64,000 bases of DNA, taken from Glaciecola petra (lineage in GTDB: Bacteria > Pseudomonadota > Gammaproteobacteria > Enterobacterales > Alteromonadaceae). The translations under genes were made by a program, and so were the position numbers. Under the pieces are notes generated by a model. That model made no database searches. It was not told where the DNA came from and was given only the letters and a program-made list of their open reading frames with translations. Below are positions 52,476-60,715 of the stretch, piece after piece (within the stretch, counting starts at the first letter, position 1; each line of letters starts with the position of its first letter). Location of the stretch: positions 186,001-250,000 of the forward strand of contig NZ_JAVRHX010000002.1 in the NCBI RefSeq assembly GCF_031846345.1, read 5' to 3'.

Positions 52476-54086
52476 CTACTTCATGCGCTCACGAACTTGA
52501 TTGAAGTGCAAATAGGCCGGCACAATCACAAACGCGGCCATAGTGATTAATATCCATTGATAGTGTTCACCAAATACAGTCATATTTGACAGTGCATTGG
52601 CTGCTTCATTATTCACTTCAGAAGCATATGCAACTGGCCCAATAGCGGCTTCTTTCGCCATTGAAAAACCATTACTAAAAGCGCTTTCCCATCCCAAAGC
52701 AGATAACGAAGCATAAGCTTTATAGGCAACCGCCGACGCGCCAAAAGCAACAATACCAATAGCTACCGTGCCAATACTGAAGATGCCAACGCCCACAGCA
52801 CCACAAGTAATTACGCCGACCGAAATTATACCTACACTAACTGGCGCTACTGCCAAGCCACCCCAGGCAAAAAGCAAACCATAAGCCTTACTCCCGCCAG
52901 CTATCCAGCCTTTTGCTGCAGGCTCATTAATTTCAGGTGTACCAAATTTAAAATGCACAAGCGGGTATCCAAATATGTGCAAGCTGCTTTTGTATTCGCG
53001 CTTTTTTGAAGATTGTTTATCCACTTCACGGGCAAAAGCTTCCGGATAAAAAATGCGCTCTTGTGCTCGTAATTCGGCAACTGTTTTGAATATCATTGAC
53101 ATCAACATTAAATAGCTAATAACAAATCCAAGCACTAATATTTGCGAGCTAACAGCAAAGGCTAGGTTGTAGTGTTGATAACTTGCCGATAAAAATTGCA
53201 GGCCATACATTGAGCCCACAAAAATTGCTGCAAAACTCATAAATAGCATAAATACTTTTTTTGCTAATTTGCGTTCGTTTTCTGTGCGTGATTGGTACAG
53301 ACTAGCCTTTAAGCCAAAAAATGAACTGATAACCCCAGAAAACGCAGCAAAGATGGTAATTAGGCTAGTTGATTTAAAAAATGAACTGGTTTTAATAGAG
53401 CTTGCGCCTATAACTGCGGCCGCAGTGTGTTTCGACACATCTTCAAGCACAATAAACACACCTGCGGTAAATACCGCACCTGGTTTACTTTTCTCGAGGG
53501 CTTCTTCCATAATTGAGGTCATGGCTTTTTTCAATAATTTACGGCCCCTTGATAACCTTTGCTTGGCTGTATCAATATTCAAATCTAGCTGATTGGCGAC
53601 ATTTTCGACTGATTGTTGCTCACGATAAAACAACACTAAGGGTTCCCGATAGTTAACATCGATAGTACTAAGAGTATTCCACAATAGATTTTGCTGTTCT
53701 TTATCGATTGCCTGATCTTCCATACTAGACTCTGACACTTTGGATAAATTTAACGCGTCAATGTCATCCGCATTTTTAATCGCCTGATTTTTTTCGCTAC
53801 GGCAATGATTACTGATTTTGAAACGCAAAATACCACATAACCATGACTTTAGCTTTGCAGGATCTCGCAAGGTATCGAGCTTTTGCCATGCTTCTACAAA
53901 AACGTCTTGGGCAATATCTTCGCTTTGTTTTAAGTCGCCTAAAGAGGCATATGCGACAGAGCATAATAAATTTTGGTAACGAGACACTATTTCACAAAAT
54001 GCTTCTTTATCACCACCGATAGAAGCCAGAACTAAAGCTGGATCGTCCAGTTTTTTAAAGGCGCTTTTTTGTTTAAACATATGCAT
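52476..54086 (-). CDS. ECF sigma factor fused to a polytopic membrane domain
   Basis: 536 residues, with GAGGTAAC before ATG 54086. Residues about 15-90 are sigma region 2 (EIVSRYQNLLCSVAYASLGDLKQSEDIAQDVFVEAWQKL, then the region 2.4 helix) and about 130-190 are region 4 (LSTIDVNYREPLVLFYREQQSVENVANQLDLNIDTAKQRLSRGRKLL), complete and apparently able to recognise promoters. The C-terminal 340 residues form several membrane helices (about 235-265, 275-300, 310-335, 510-530). Residues 409-453 are a run of nine glycine-led pentads. Fusion of an ECF factor to its own membrane domain suggests an autonomous sensor that holds the sigma part at the membrane without a separate anti-sigma factor. It is divergent from the CIA30-like and acyltransferase genes, possible targets. 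Confidence 0.88.
   Translation of the reverse strand: MHMFKQKSAFKKLDDPALVLASIGGDKEAFCEIVSRYQNLLCSVAYASLGDLKQSEDIAQDVFVEAWQKLDTLRDPAKLKSWLCGILRFKISNHCRSEKNQAIKNADDIDALNLSKVSESSMEDQAIDKEQQNLLWNTLSTIDVNYREPLVLFYREQQSVENVANQLDLNIDTAKQRLSRGRKLLKKAMTSIMEEALEKSKPGAVFTAGVFIVLEDVSKHTAAAVIGASSIKTSSFFKSTSLITIFAAFSGVISSFFGLKASLYQSRTENERKLAKKVFMLFMSFAAIFVGSMYGLQFLSASYQHYNLAFAVSSQILVLGFVISYLMLMSMIFKTVAELRAQERIFYPEAFAREVDKQSSKKREYKSSLHIFGYPLVHFKFGTPEINEPAAKGWIAGGSKAYGLLFAWGGLAVAPVSVGIISVGVITCGAVGVGIFSIGTVAIGIVAFGASAVAYKAYASLSALGWESAFSNGFSMAKEAAIGPVAYASEVNNEAANALSNMTVFGEHYQWILITMAAFVIVPAYLHFNQVRERMK
52728..52862 (-). repeat. Nine tandem five-residue repeats in the sigma-membrane protein
   Basis: Residues 409-453 read as consecutive pentads: GGLAV, APVSV, GIISV, GVITC, GAVGV, GIFSI, GTVAI, GIVAF, GASAV. 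Gly leads eight of nine, the fourth position is always small (Ala, Ser, Thr or Gly) and the fifth hydrophobic. The 15-bp period is seen at protein level; codons differ. The periodicity recalls pentapeptide-repeat beta-helices but with Gly in place of the usual polar residue. Confidence 0.8.
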
Positions 54087-54273
54087 AAGTTGTTACCTCA
54101 ATGAGTGAATAATTAATAAGTGGCAGTGGGGGAAGAAAAGGTGACACGTTTTTACATAAAAAATATTTTTGTCACCTTTTTTGACATCTACACACTTATT
54201 CATTAAGCGGTTATGCAATTTGTTATTAAGCATAACACGAGTCATTAATCACATTCCTATTGGAGAACGACCT

Positions 54274-54906
54274 ATGCAACACGATTCTAAACGTACAAGA
54301 TTTTTGCGTTTTGCCACCAAATTTACATTTATCATCGGTACATTGTTTGCGTTGATACTGCATTTTGGAGCGAGTGCCACTGAAAAGGTTTCAGCAAAAC
54401 CTGCTGCTTTAATCGATAATTTCTCTAACAGCATAAATAACAACTTTGGCTATCCACGTCAGTTTATTAATGACACTGTGGTTGGTGGCAATACTCAAGC
54501 ACAACAAGAAGTGAGCAATGGGAAGATACATTTGAGTGGTGAGGTTGTTCCACCTAGGGGTCAACCTGGTTGGGCTAGCACTGTTTTGTTACTAAGTGGA
54601 GAAGCTCAGTCAATTGATGCAAGTCATTATCAAGGTCTTCGCATACGAATCAAAATAAACACCGGCAGTGTATCTATTTCGGTTAACAGTAACGATGTTA
54701 AAAACTTCGATTATCATGCCACCGTTATCAATGCTGCTACCGACGGTAAGTATCATGAAATTACGATTCCTTTTAATTCTTTACAACGCATGTGGTCAGA
54801 ACAGACACAACTCAATACAAAAGCCCTCAACAGCTTAAGTATTGTCGCATTTGGTCTCAAAAAAACCGCCTTCGATTTTGAAATTGACGAAATCAGTTTT
54901 TACTAG
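54274..54906 (+). CDS. CIA30-family (complex I intermediate-associated 30-like) exported protein
   Basis: The frame is open from 54169, but ATG 54274 follows TGGAGAAC and starts just before a signal or anchor (FATKFTFIIGTLFALILHF, end near SATE). The 210-residue product carries the CIA30/galactose-binding-like beta-sandwich: IDNFSNSINNNFG, TVVGGNTQAQQEVSNGKIHLSGEV, GWASTVLLL, YQGLRIRIKI and a C-terminal strand FEIDEISFY. Bacterial CIA30 proteins are not tied to complex I; many are exported and of unknown ligand. It is first of a two-gene unit with the acyltransferase gene 35 bp downstream and divergent from the sigma-membrane gene. Confidence 0.85.
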   Translation: MQHDSKRTRFLRFATKFTFIIGTLFALILHFGASATEKVSAKPAALIDNFSNSINNNFGYPRQFINDTVVGGNTQAQQEVSNGKIHLSGEVVPPRGQPGWASTVLLLSGEAQSIDASHYQGLRIRIKINTGSVSISVNSNDVKNFDYHATVINAATDGKYHEITIPFNSLQRMWSEQTQLNTKALNSLSIVAFGLKKTAFDFEIDEISFY

Positions 54907-54941
54907 GGCATTAATTTAGACGCAGTATTCAAGAGGCAGCA

Positions 54942-56177
54942 ATGATGGCTTATCAACACGATGAACGCTTAGACTATTTGGATGCGGTGCGTTGCTTCGC
55001 ACTACTCATGGGGATTGTTTTTCATGCTTCTTTGTCATTTATGCCTATTTATATTGGTTGGGCTGTGATGGATGAACAAACAAGCGAAGTGGTGCCAAGC
55101 TTTGTGTTAATTAGTCATTCATTCCGAATGCCTTTGTTTTTTCTGATTGCAGGTTTTTTCAGCCATATGAGTTTTCATAGAAAAGGTCTGCATTCTTTTA
55201 TCAAAAGTCGCTTAATGCAAATCGGTATACCGCTAGTTTTGGGGTGGTTTTTACTACGTCCTTTGCTCATTGCTGGCTGGCATATTGGTGCAGAAAGCAT
55301 GCGGGGCGAAGCTGATATTTTAGTAGGGTTACTAAACGGCTTATCAAGTTTAAAAACTCTCCCACATGGTTTTCTTGTTGGCACGCATCTTTGGTTTTTA
55401 TATTATTTGCTACTGATATCGGCCACTGTATTGTCGTTAAGGTTCTTGCTGGGTATAAACGAGTCACTTAAACGCAAATTAAGCGCTATATGCGACCGTT
55501 TTATTGAAAAAGTACTGATTACACCGTGGTTTGTTTTTATAATGGCATTGCCGAGCGCATTTGGCTTATGGTTCATGCAACATTGGGGCATAGATACCCC
55601 AGACAAATCACTAATACCGGTTTTTGCAGTCAGTTTTTTATATGGTTTGTGTTTTGCCCTTGGGTGGGTATTGCATCGACAAGCCGCACTTTTCGAGAGG
55701 CTGGCAAATCTATCGTGGACACAAAGTATTATATGTATTGCAAGTGTTTGCTTAACGCTAGTGCTGTCGCAATATGAAGGACAAATTAATCTTGTAAACT
55801 ACGGCCTTATAAAAGTCACTTACATGTTTGTTTATGCTTTAACGATATGGTCCTTAGTTCGTTTAAGTATTGGCTTATGTAAAACGTTTTTGTCGAAGCG
55901 CAATGCATTGATGAGCTACATCACCGACGCCTCCTATTGGATATATCTCATTCACTTACCCATTGTCGTTTTTTTGCAAATTGCCTTTGCAGAGTTGCCA
56001 CTACCTTGGCTAGTGAAATTATCCTCGATCTGTTTGATAACGTTTTTAATCACTTTGTTAAGCTACGATTTATTGGTGAGGGCTTCATTTTTAGGGCAAT
56101 TATTAAATCATAAAAAGAAAGCTAGTGTCCTGTATAACCTTTTCTTGAAGAAGCTAAGGAGCGGGAGAGGCTTCTGA
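54942..56177 (+). CDS. Acyltransferase 3 (OpgC/MdoC-like) membrane protein
   Basis: A 411-residue protein with AAGAGG before the ATG. About ten membrane helices. The start RLDYLDAVRCFALLMGIVFHASLSF has the catalytic His and resembles the OpgC (MdoC) branch, which adds succinyl or acetyl groups to periplasmic glucans. SHSFRMPLFFLIAGFFS and LVGTHLWFLYYLL are the following conserved blocks, and DASYWIYLIHLPIVVFLQ near the C-terminus is also typical. The length (about 385-410) fits OpgC. No opgGH genes are in the window. Together with the CIA30-like protein it may act on an exported polysaccharide. The second such acyltransferase here is at 46773; the two are not close in sequence. Confidence 0.88.
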   Translation: MMAYQHDERLDYLDAVRCFALLMGIVFHASLSFMPIYIGWAVMDEQTSEVVPSFVLISHSFRMPLFFLIAGFFSHMSFHRKGLHSFIKSRLMQIGIPLVLGWFLLRPLLIAGWHIGAESMRGEADILVGLLNGLSSLKTLPHGFLVGTHLWFLYYLLLISATVLSLRFLLGINESLKRKLSAICDRFIEKVLITPWFVFIMALPSAFGLWFMQHWGIDTPDKSLIPVFAVSFLYGLCFALGWVLHRQAALFERLANLSWTQSIICIASVCLTLVLSQYEGQINLVNYGLIKVTYMFVYALTIWSLVRLSIGLCKTFLSKRNALMSYITDASYWIYLIHLPIVVFLQIAFAELPLPWLVKLSSICLITFLITLLSYDLLVRASFLGQLLNHKKKASVLYNLFLKKLRSGRGF

Positions 56178-56209
56178 AGCAAATGTCTGTAGTAGAAAAT
56201 GCTTGGCAA

Positions 56210-56238
56210 GACAGTGCAAAAACGATTTTGCATCTGTC
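56210..56238. terminator. Long hairpin between convergent genes
   Basis: GACAGTGCAAAA (56210-56221) pairs with TTTTGCATCTGTC (56226-56238) with one bulged base and a 4-base loop. It stands between the acyltransferase stop and the end of the FG-GAP lipoprotein gene. There is no long T tract, so it may be a terminator or an RNA-stabilising end. Confidence 0.5.
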
Positions 56239-56292
56239 TGTCAGGCATGTGCTAAGTGATCAAATATAAATTAATTGTTGTTGGCACTTTTA

Positions 56293-58704
56293 TCATAATT
56301 CGCTGTTAAACAATGCATTCATGTCTAATGACGTTTCGCCAGCACTGAGTGCTTCAGCTATATCAGCTCCTCGAATAAGATAAGTCTCTCCACGAACGGC
56401 ATCGCTCACAATAAGTTCGTTAAGACCATCTCCATCTAAATCCTCTAGGCTCGCTACTGTTGCAGCAAGGCTATCTTGAGCAGTAAGACCACTAATACTA
56501 AGCGTCTGGCCCGGCGCGCTAGCCGATAAATCAAAAGAGAATCCTAAATCTACTTCAGTCAGGGTTTCTCCTGTAATGACTCGTATTTCGTTAATGTCAG
56601 GGCTAACGGATGTGCGCAAGGTCAACACTAACTCGCTAAAGCCGCCGCCTGATAGGTCGTTGATTGAAGAGATAGCGCTACTAGTTAAATTGTTTGCGGT
56701 ATCATCAACAAACTTTGAATTGGGAGTATTAGCGTAGGTTGAGCCAATTGCAACATTCGCGAGCCCGCCAATTGGCATCGACCAAGCTATTTCAGGAATA
56801 CCATCACCTTCAAGGTCAAATGCTTGCTGGCTGAGTACTTCAATGCCTGAAGTTGCGTTTATCTCAATATCAAAACTAGTACCGATGTTTAAATTGCCTG
56901 CTGTGCGACCCGCTGCAATAGTAGAACTATGTACAACTTGCACCCACTGTGAACGAGTTAATACTAGTTCCGGAAGTCCATCACTATTAATATCTTCTAC
57001 CGAGGCCATTTGTTCGCCGGCAAAAGGAAAACTTAAATAATCAATATTCAGATCTAGTACTTGGGTTTGTGACGCAGCAACTAAATCGATTGTCCCAGAT
57101 TCTTTTGCACTTGCTAAAAAATCCCCAAATACAACAAAGCTTTCTTCAACTGGCGTTGGCAAGCCGAAGGCTATATCGGCAAGACCATCCCCATCAAAAT
57201 CGCCGCTGGCAAAAGATAGCACTGAACTAATCTCTGATTGAAAAGATAATGGCAGTATTTGGTTAGCATTCAATTCATCCAGAATAAGCCCGCTACTTGT
57301 ATTATTTTGTATGGTGCTTCCCCAAATCAGATAAGCCATTTCACGTTGTGATGTGCAGCCTTCACAAAGTGAATAAGCCACGAGAAGCTCGCCAATGTTA
57401 TCACCATCGATATCACCAACGGCACGGGCCGTGAGAGTTTTAGACGAGCCACCTGCAGGCATTGACGCTGAAATTTGGACCGGCAGTACTTCTGTCTGCA
57501 TGGCGGTGCTAGTGTCTAAAACCGCCGCAGGCATTGCATCTGCCAAATAGTCACCAAATACGACAAGACCTTCTAGGTCATCTCCCACTTGGGTCGTCAT
57601 CCACAGATCATTTATGCCGTCACCATCAACATCGCCAATGGGTTCAATATTTACCGCGCCGCCAAGTAATTTAAGACCAGACGTTGCAGTTCCTATTAAA
57701 TCGAGAACTGTAAATTCGGCACTACACATAACCTCACCAACCGATACACTAAGCTGCCCTACTGGATTGGTTAGGGCTTCAAAATCTATTGGATTCGACA
57801 GCGTTACTGCGCCAGTGCCAGAATCTAAACTTATACTGTCAAATAACAAATTTTCGGCTGTTACAACAAAATTTTCAAAGGTAAAGGCATCCCCTTCTGG
57901 ATCTGTTGCCGTGAATCTGTAGATTTCACCGCTTGCATTTTCGGCTATTGTGAATGATTCAGCGCTTTGACATACTGGAGGTTCATCAACATTAGTAATG
58001 GTGGCAGTCAAATTGACTTCAATTGTTGCTTCAGAATTAGTAATGGAAAGGACTACCTCATACACATTATTCATATCAGCATCTGCCGGACTTTCAAAGT
58101 CGGGAGAATCGTTAAAATTAAGACCGCCATCAGCAATCGTAAATGCACCTGCATCGGCGCCACTAAGAGCAAACTCTAATACACTAGAATCATTGTCGGT
58201 AGCTGAAATTGCGAACCCAATTACCCCCTCTCCAGCCTCAAAGTCTGTAGCACCTAAATAACTGGGGGCTTCGACGACATTTGTTATAGTCACCGTGACT
58301 GTAGCAGTTACCGTTGTTGTACCATCATTCAAATTGAAGGTTTGGACATATACATTGTCGCGGTCACTGTCTAAGGGATCTTCAAAGTTAAATGCCCCAT
58401 TTTGTGTTTGTGCAGTGACCTGACCAGTACTGGTATTTAATTGAAAAAATCCTCCGTCTCCTGTGCCTGCATCACTAATTGTGACCGTATCGCCATCGGG
58501 GTCACTCACTGAGACAACAAATTGCACAAGCTCATTTTCGGCAAAGGTAAACTCAGTAGGACTATTAAAGCTAGGGGCTTGGTTAGGTGGTGGCGTTGGG
58601 ACTGGAACGGGAGTTACTCCACCGCCTCCGCCACCACCGCCGCAATTAATTAGAAAAGCACAGCATAAAAATAGTGTGAATAGTCGAGTTGGCATGATCT
58701 GCAT
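56293..58704 (-). CDS. Lipoprotein with cadherin-like domains and seven FG-GAP repeats
   Basis: 803 residues, with AAAGG before the ATG. The lipoprotein signal ends LINC and the Cys is followed by eight Gly, a common surface-lipoprotein linker. Three cadherin-like beta-sandwiches follow (about 45-130, 130-235 and 235-330; markers FAENELVQFVVSVSDPDGD, FAISATDNDSS and TIAENASGEIYRFTATDPEGD). The rest is a propeller of seven FG-GAP units, each with a calcium-type loop: DVDGDGIND, DIDGDNIGE, DFDGDGLAD, DINSDGLPE, DLEGDGIPE, DLSGGGFSE and DLDGDGLNE. This is an integrin-alpha-like layout. It is probably displayed on the cell surface and binds a ligand or calcium. It is transcribed alone. Confidence 0.9.
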   Translation of the reverse strand: MQIMPTRLFTLFLCCAFLINCGGGGGGGGVTPVPVPTPPPNQAPSFNSPTEFTFAENELVQFVVSVSDPDGDTVTISDAGTGDGGFFQLNTSTGQVTAQTQNGAFNFEDPLDSDRDNVYVQTFNLNDGTTTVTATVTVTITNVVEAPSYLGATDFEAGEGVIGFAISATDNDSSVLEFALSGADAGAFTIADGGLNFNDSPDFESPADADMNNVYEVVLSITNSEATIEVNLTATITNVDEPPVCQSAESFTIAENASGEIYRFTATDPEGDAFTFENFVVTAENLLFDSISLDSGTGAVTLSNPIDFEALTNPVGQLSVSVGEVMCSAEFTVLDLIGTATSGLKLLGGAVNIEPIGDVDGDGINDLWMTTQVGDDLEGLVVFGDYLADAMPAAVLDTSTAMQTEVLPVQISASMPAGGSSKTLTARAVGDIDGDNIGELLVAYSLCEGCTSQREMAYLIWGSTIQNNTSSGLILDELNANQILPLSFQSEISSVLSFASGDFDGDGLADIAFGLPTPVEESFVVFGDFLASAKESGTIDLVAASQTQVLDLNIDYLSFPFAGEQMASVEDINSDGLPELVLTRSQWVQVVHSSTIAAGRTAGNLNIGTSFDIEINATSGIEVLSQQAFDLEGDGIPEIAWSMPIGGLANVAIGSTYANTPNSKFVDDTANNLTSSAISSINDLSGGGFSELVLTLRTSVSPDINEIRVITGETLTEVDLGFSFDLSASAPGQTLSISGLTAQDSLAATVASLEDLDGDGLNELIVSDAVRGETYLIRGADIAEALSAGETSLDMNALFNSEL

Positions 58705-58774
58705 TAAAGGACCTTTGTAATCACCCGGATTTTATATTCACGTTAACATTGGCGTTAAAATTTTTCCAATATAT

Positions 58775-58933
58775 TTGGAAGATGATGTAGAGAAGAAAAT
58801 GCTCGTGGCTGTGCAATCATCGGGCTTATCAAAAAGTCGGTGGGTTTCTAAATTGGTAAAAGAAAAAATCAATAATGAATGGCCTGATTTGGTGCGCGAA
58901 ATGGCAGGCACTTGGGATAACTTTCACATTTAA
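58775..58933 (+). pseudogene. CopG/VapB-type antitoxin remnant or orphan
   Basis: An in-frame stretch ending at TAA 58931 encodes LSKSRWVSKLVKEKI, then NEWPDLVREMAGTWDNFHI, the typical C-terminus of a CopG-family (ribbon-helix-helix) antitoxin of VapBC-like systems. The reading frame continues upstream to 58721 (GVKIFPIYLEDDVEKK, the expected N-terminal strand), but it has no ATG before 58799. TTG 58775 or ATG 58799 would give only 52 or 44 residues, removing the strand that binds DNA. No toxin gene follows: the TRAP genes on the other strand begin 20 bp later. It is best read as a decayed antitoxin gene. Confidence 0.65.
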
Positions 58934-58952
58934 GACGTCGACTGCGGAGTGT

Positions 58953-60233
58953 TTACATCAAACTCGGCAAAAATAGCACAATCGCTGGTGCGTATGTCAC
59001 CAACACCAAAGCAATCAATAAAGCGATGATAAAAGGCCAAATTTCTCGCATAAAGTGAGCAACAGGTACTTTGGTGACCGAGCATGTGGTAAACATCATC
59101 GAACCAAATGGAGGCGTCACACCACCAATCATAATATTCACTATCATGATCATACCAAAGTGCACTGGGTCAACACCAAGTGCGACCACAACAGGTACTA
59201 GCAATGGCGCAATAATAATCAATGCAGCACCGCCCTCTAATACCATGCCAATTAATAACAAAAATACGTTAATAATACCTAGCATTGTGTATTTGTTATC
59301 GGTAAGGCTAAGTAGCATTTGGGTGAGCTCTTGCGGAATGCGTTCCCAGTTTAAGTAGTAACCGAAGACTGAAGCTGAAATGATAATTAACACCACGGTG
59401 CCTGTGCCGTAGATGGTGTCGAGTAAGATAGGCTTTATGTGACTAAATTTAAGCTCTTTGTAAACAAATATGCCAATCAATATTGACGCCAATACCGCCA
59501 TGGCGCCGGCTTCAGTGGGGGTAAATAGGCCAAAGCGTAAACCTAAAATAATGCCAAAGGGCAAAGATAGTGACCAAATTGAATCTTTAAACTGTAAACC
59601 GATTTCACCCCAAGTAGCACGTTTGTCTCTGGAGGGTTTGTATTTTCGTCTACGCGAAATAAACGTAACTGTGAGCATGAGCGCACCGGCCATTAATAAG
59701 CCAGGCACGTAGCCGGCCACAAACAATTCAGCCACTGAAACTTGGGCAATAAGCGCATAAATAATCATGACTATACCGGGCGGAATTACTGGCGAAATAG
59801 CCGATGACGCGGCCGTAATAGCGGCTGAAAAAGGCCGGCTATATCCGCGCTTTTCCATTTGTGGCACCAATATTTTACTTTGCATGGCAGCATCAGCATT
59901 CGCTGAGCCAGAAATACCACCCATAAAGGTACTCAAGACCACGTTCACTTGAGCCAAGCCGCCAATTAGATGACCGGTTAGTACTTCGGCCATTTGCATG
60001 AGTTTTTTGCTTATCCCAGAATAATTCATCACCGAACCCGCCATGACAAAAAACGGTATCGCCAGCAATGGGAAAGAAGCTGCAGAAGTAATGAATTTTT
60101 GCAGTACTAAGTCGGGCGGCATACCGGCATCATAAAAAGTAAAATAGAAAATAGCTGAGCCAAACAGCGCATACGCAATGGGTATACCCAAAAAGTAGAG
60201 GACAAATAGAATGAGAATAGGTAAATAAATCAT
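58953..60233 (-). CDS. dctM: TRAP transporter large permease subunit (DctM)
   Basis: A 426-residue membrane protein with twelve or so helices, the ion-coupled translocation subunit of a tripartite ATP-independent periplasmic transporter. Family blocks: FFVMAGSVMNYSGI, TFMGGISGSANADAAMQSKILVP, AAITAASSAISPVIPPGIVMIIYA, and near the end GGVTPPFGSMMFTTCSVTKV. The ATG overlaps the stop of dctQ (ATGA), so the subunits are made in step. Last gene of the dctP-dctQ-dctM unit. Transport is driven by a sodium or proton gradient; the substrate is set by DctP. Confidence 0.95.
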   Translation of the reverse strand: MIYLPILILFVLYFLGIPIAYALFGSAIFYFTFYDAGMPPDLVLQKFITSAASFPLLAIPFFVMAGSVMNYSGISKKLMQMAEVLTGHLIGGLAQVNVVLSTFMGGISGSANADAAMQSKILVPQMEKRGYSRPFSAAITAASSAISPVIPPGIVMIIYALIAQVSVAELFVAGYVPGLLMAGALMLTVTFISRRRKYKPSRDKRATWGEIGLQFKDSIWSLSLPFGIILGLRFGLFTPTEAGAMAVLASILIGIFVYKELKFSHIKPILLDTIYGTGTVVLIIISASVFGYYLNWERIPQELTQMLLSLTDNKYTMLGIINVFLLLIGMVLEGGAALIIIAPLLVPVVVALGVDPVHFGMIMIVNIMIGGVTPPFGSMMFTTCSVTKVPVAHFMREIWPFIIALLIALVLVTYAPAIVLFLPSLM

Positions 60234-60715
60234 GCTGCTTCAGCCTTATTCAAAAACTTCAGAATGTCTCGATATAAAAATCTAATGGTATAGAAAGTAA
60301 TTAGGCCAAAGCCTACTACCAGCGCCGAATTTAGCGCGGCTGAACTTATGCCTAATACAGCCGTAGGTTTGACCCAAGCAATTTTTGTAAACACGATGGC
60401 CATATAAAAAATGTAGCCGTTGAGTGCTAATAGCAGCAGCCCCGTGCCAAACCGAACCGCCTTTTCGATTGTGGGCGGTGTTTTTGTGATGAGAATATCT
60501 ATACCCATATCCATTTTATGTTTATAGGTAGCGCTAGCTCCGACAAACACGCACCAAACAAAACAAATTGTGGCCACTTCTTCGGCCCAAAAAATAGAGT
60601 AACTAAACAGATAACGTAAAAATACATTAATAATCACTAGTGTGATCATGGTAACCAAAAAGCAACTGCATACAATTTCTTCAAAGTGCCTGAAAAAATA
60701 CTTTAGCTTATTCAT
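60230..60715 (-). CDS. dctQ: TRAP transporter small permease subunit (DctQ)
   Basis: A 161-residue protein with four membrane helices (about 15-36, 46-65, 88-108 and 127-148). The family pattern is visible: SIFWAEEVATICFVWCVFVGASATYKHKMDMGIDIL. It pairs with DctM to form the membrane part of the TRAP carrier. Its ATG lies 8 bp inside the end of dctP, and its stop overlaps the dctM start. The reading frame and length are as usual for DctQ. Confidence 0.93.
   Translation of the reverse strand: MNKLKYFFRHFEEIVCSCFLVTMITLVIINVFLRYLFSYSIFWAEEVATICFVWCVFVGASATYKHKMDMGIDILITKTPPTIEKAVRFGTGLLLLALNGYIFYMAIVFTKIAWVKPTAVLGISSAALNSALVVGFGLITFYTIRFLYRDILKFLNKAEAA

Noticed and set aside
58621..58650. GC-rich simple repeat as a slippage or phase-variation tract
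   Set aside because: It encodes eight Gly with mixed codons (GGC, GGT, GGA), so it is not a mononucleotide or uniform triplet tract.
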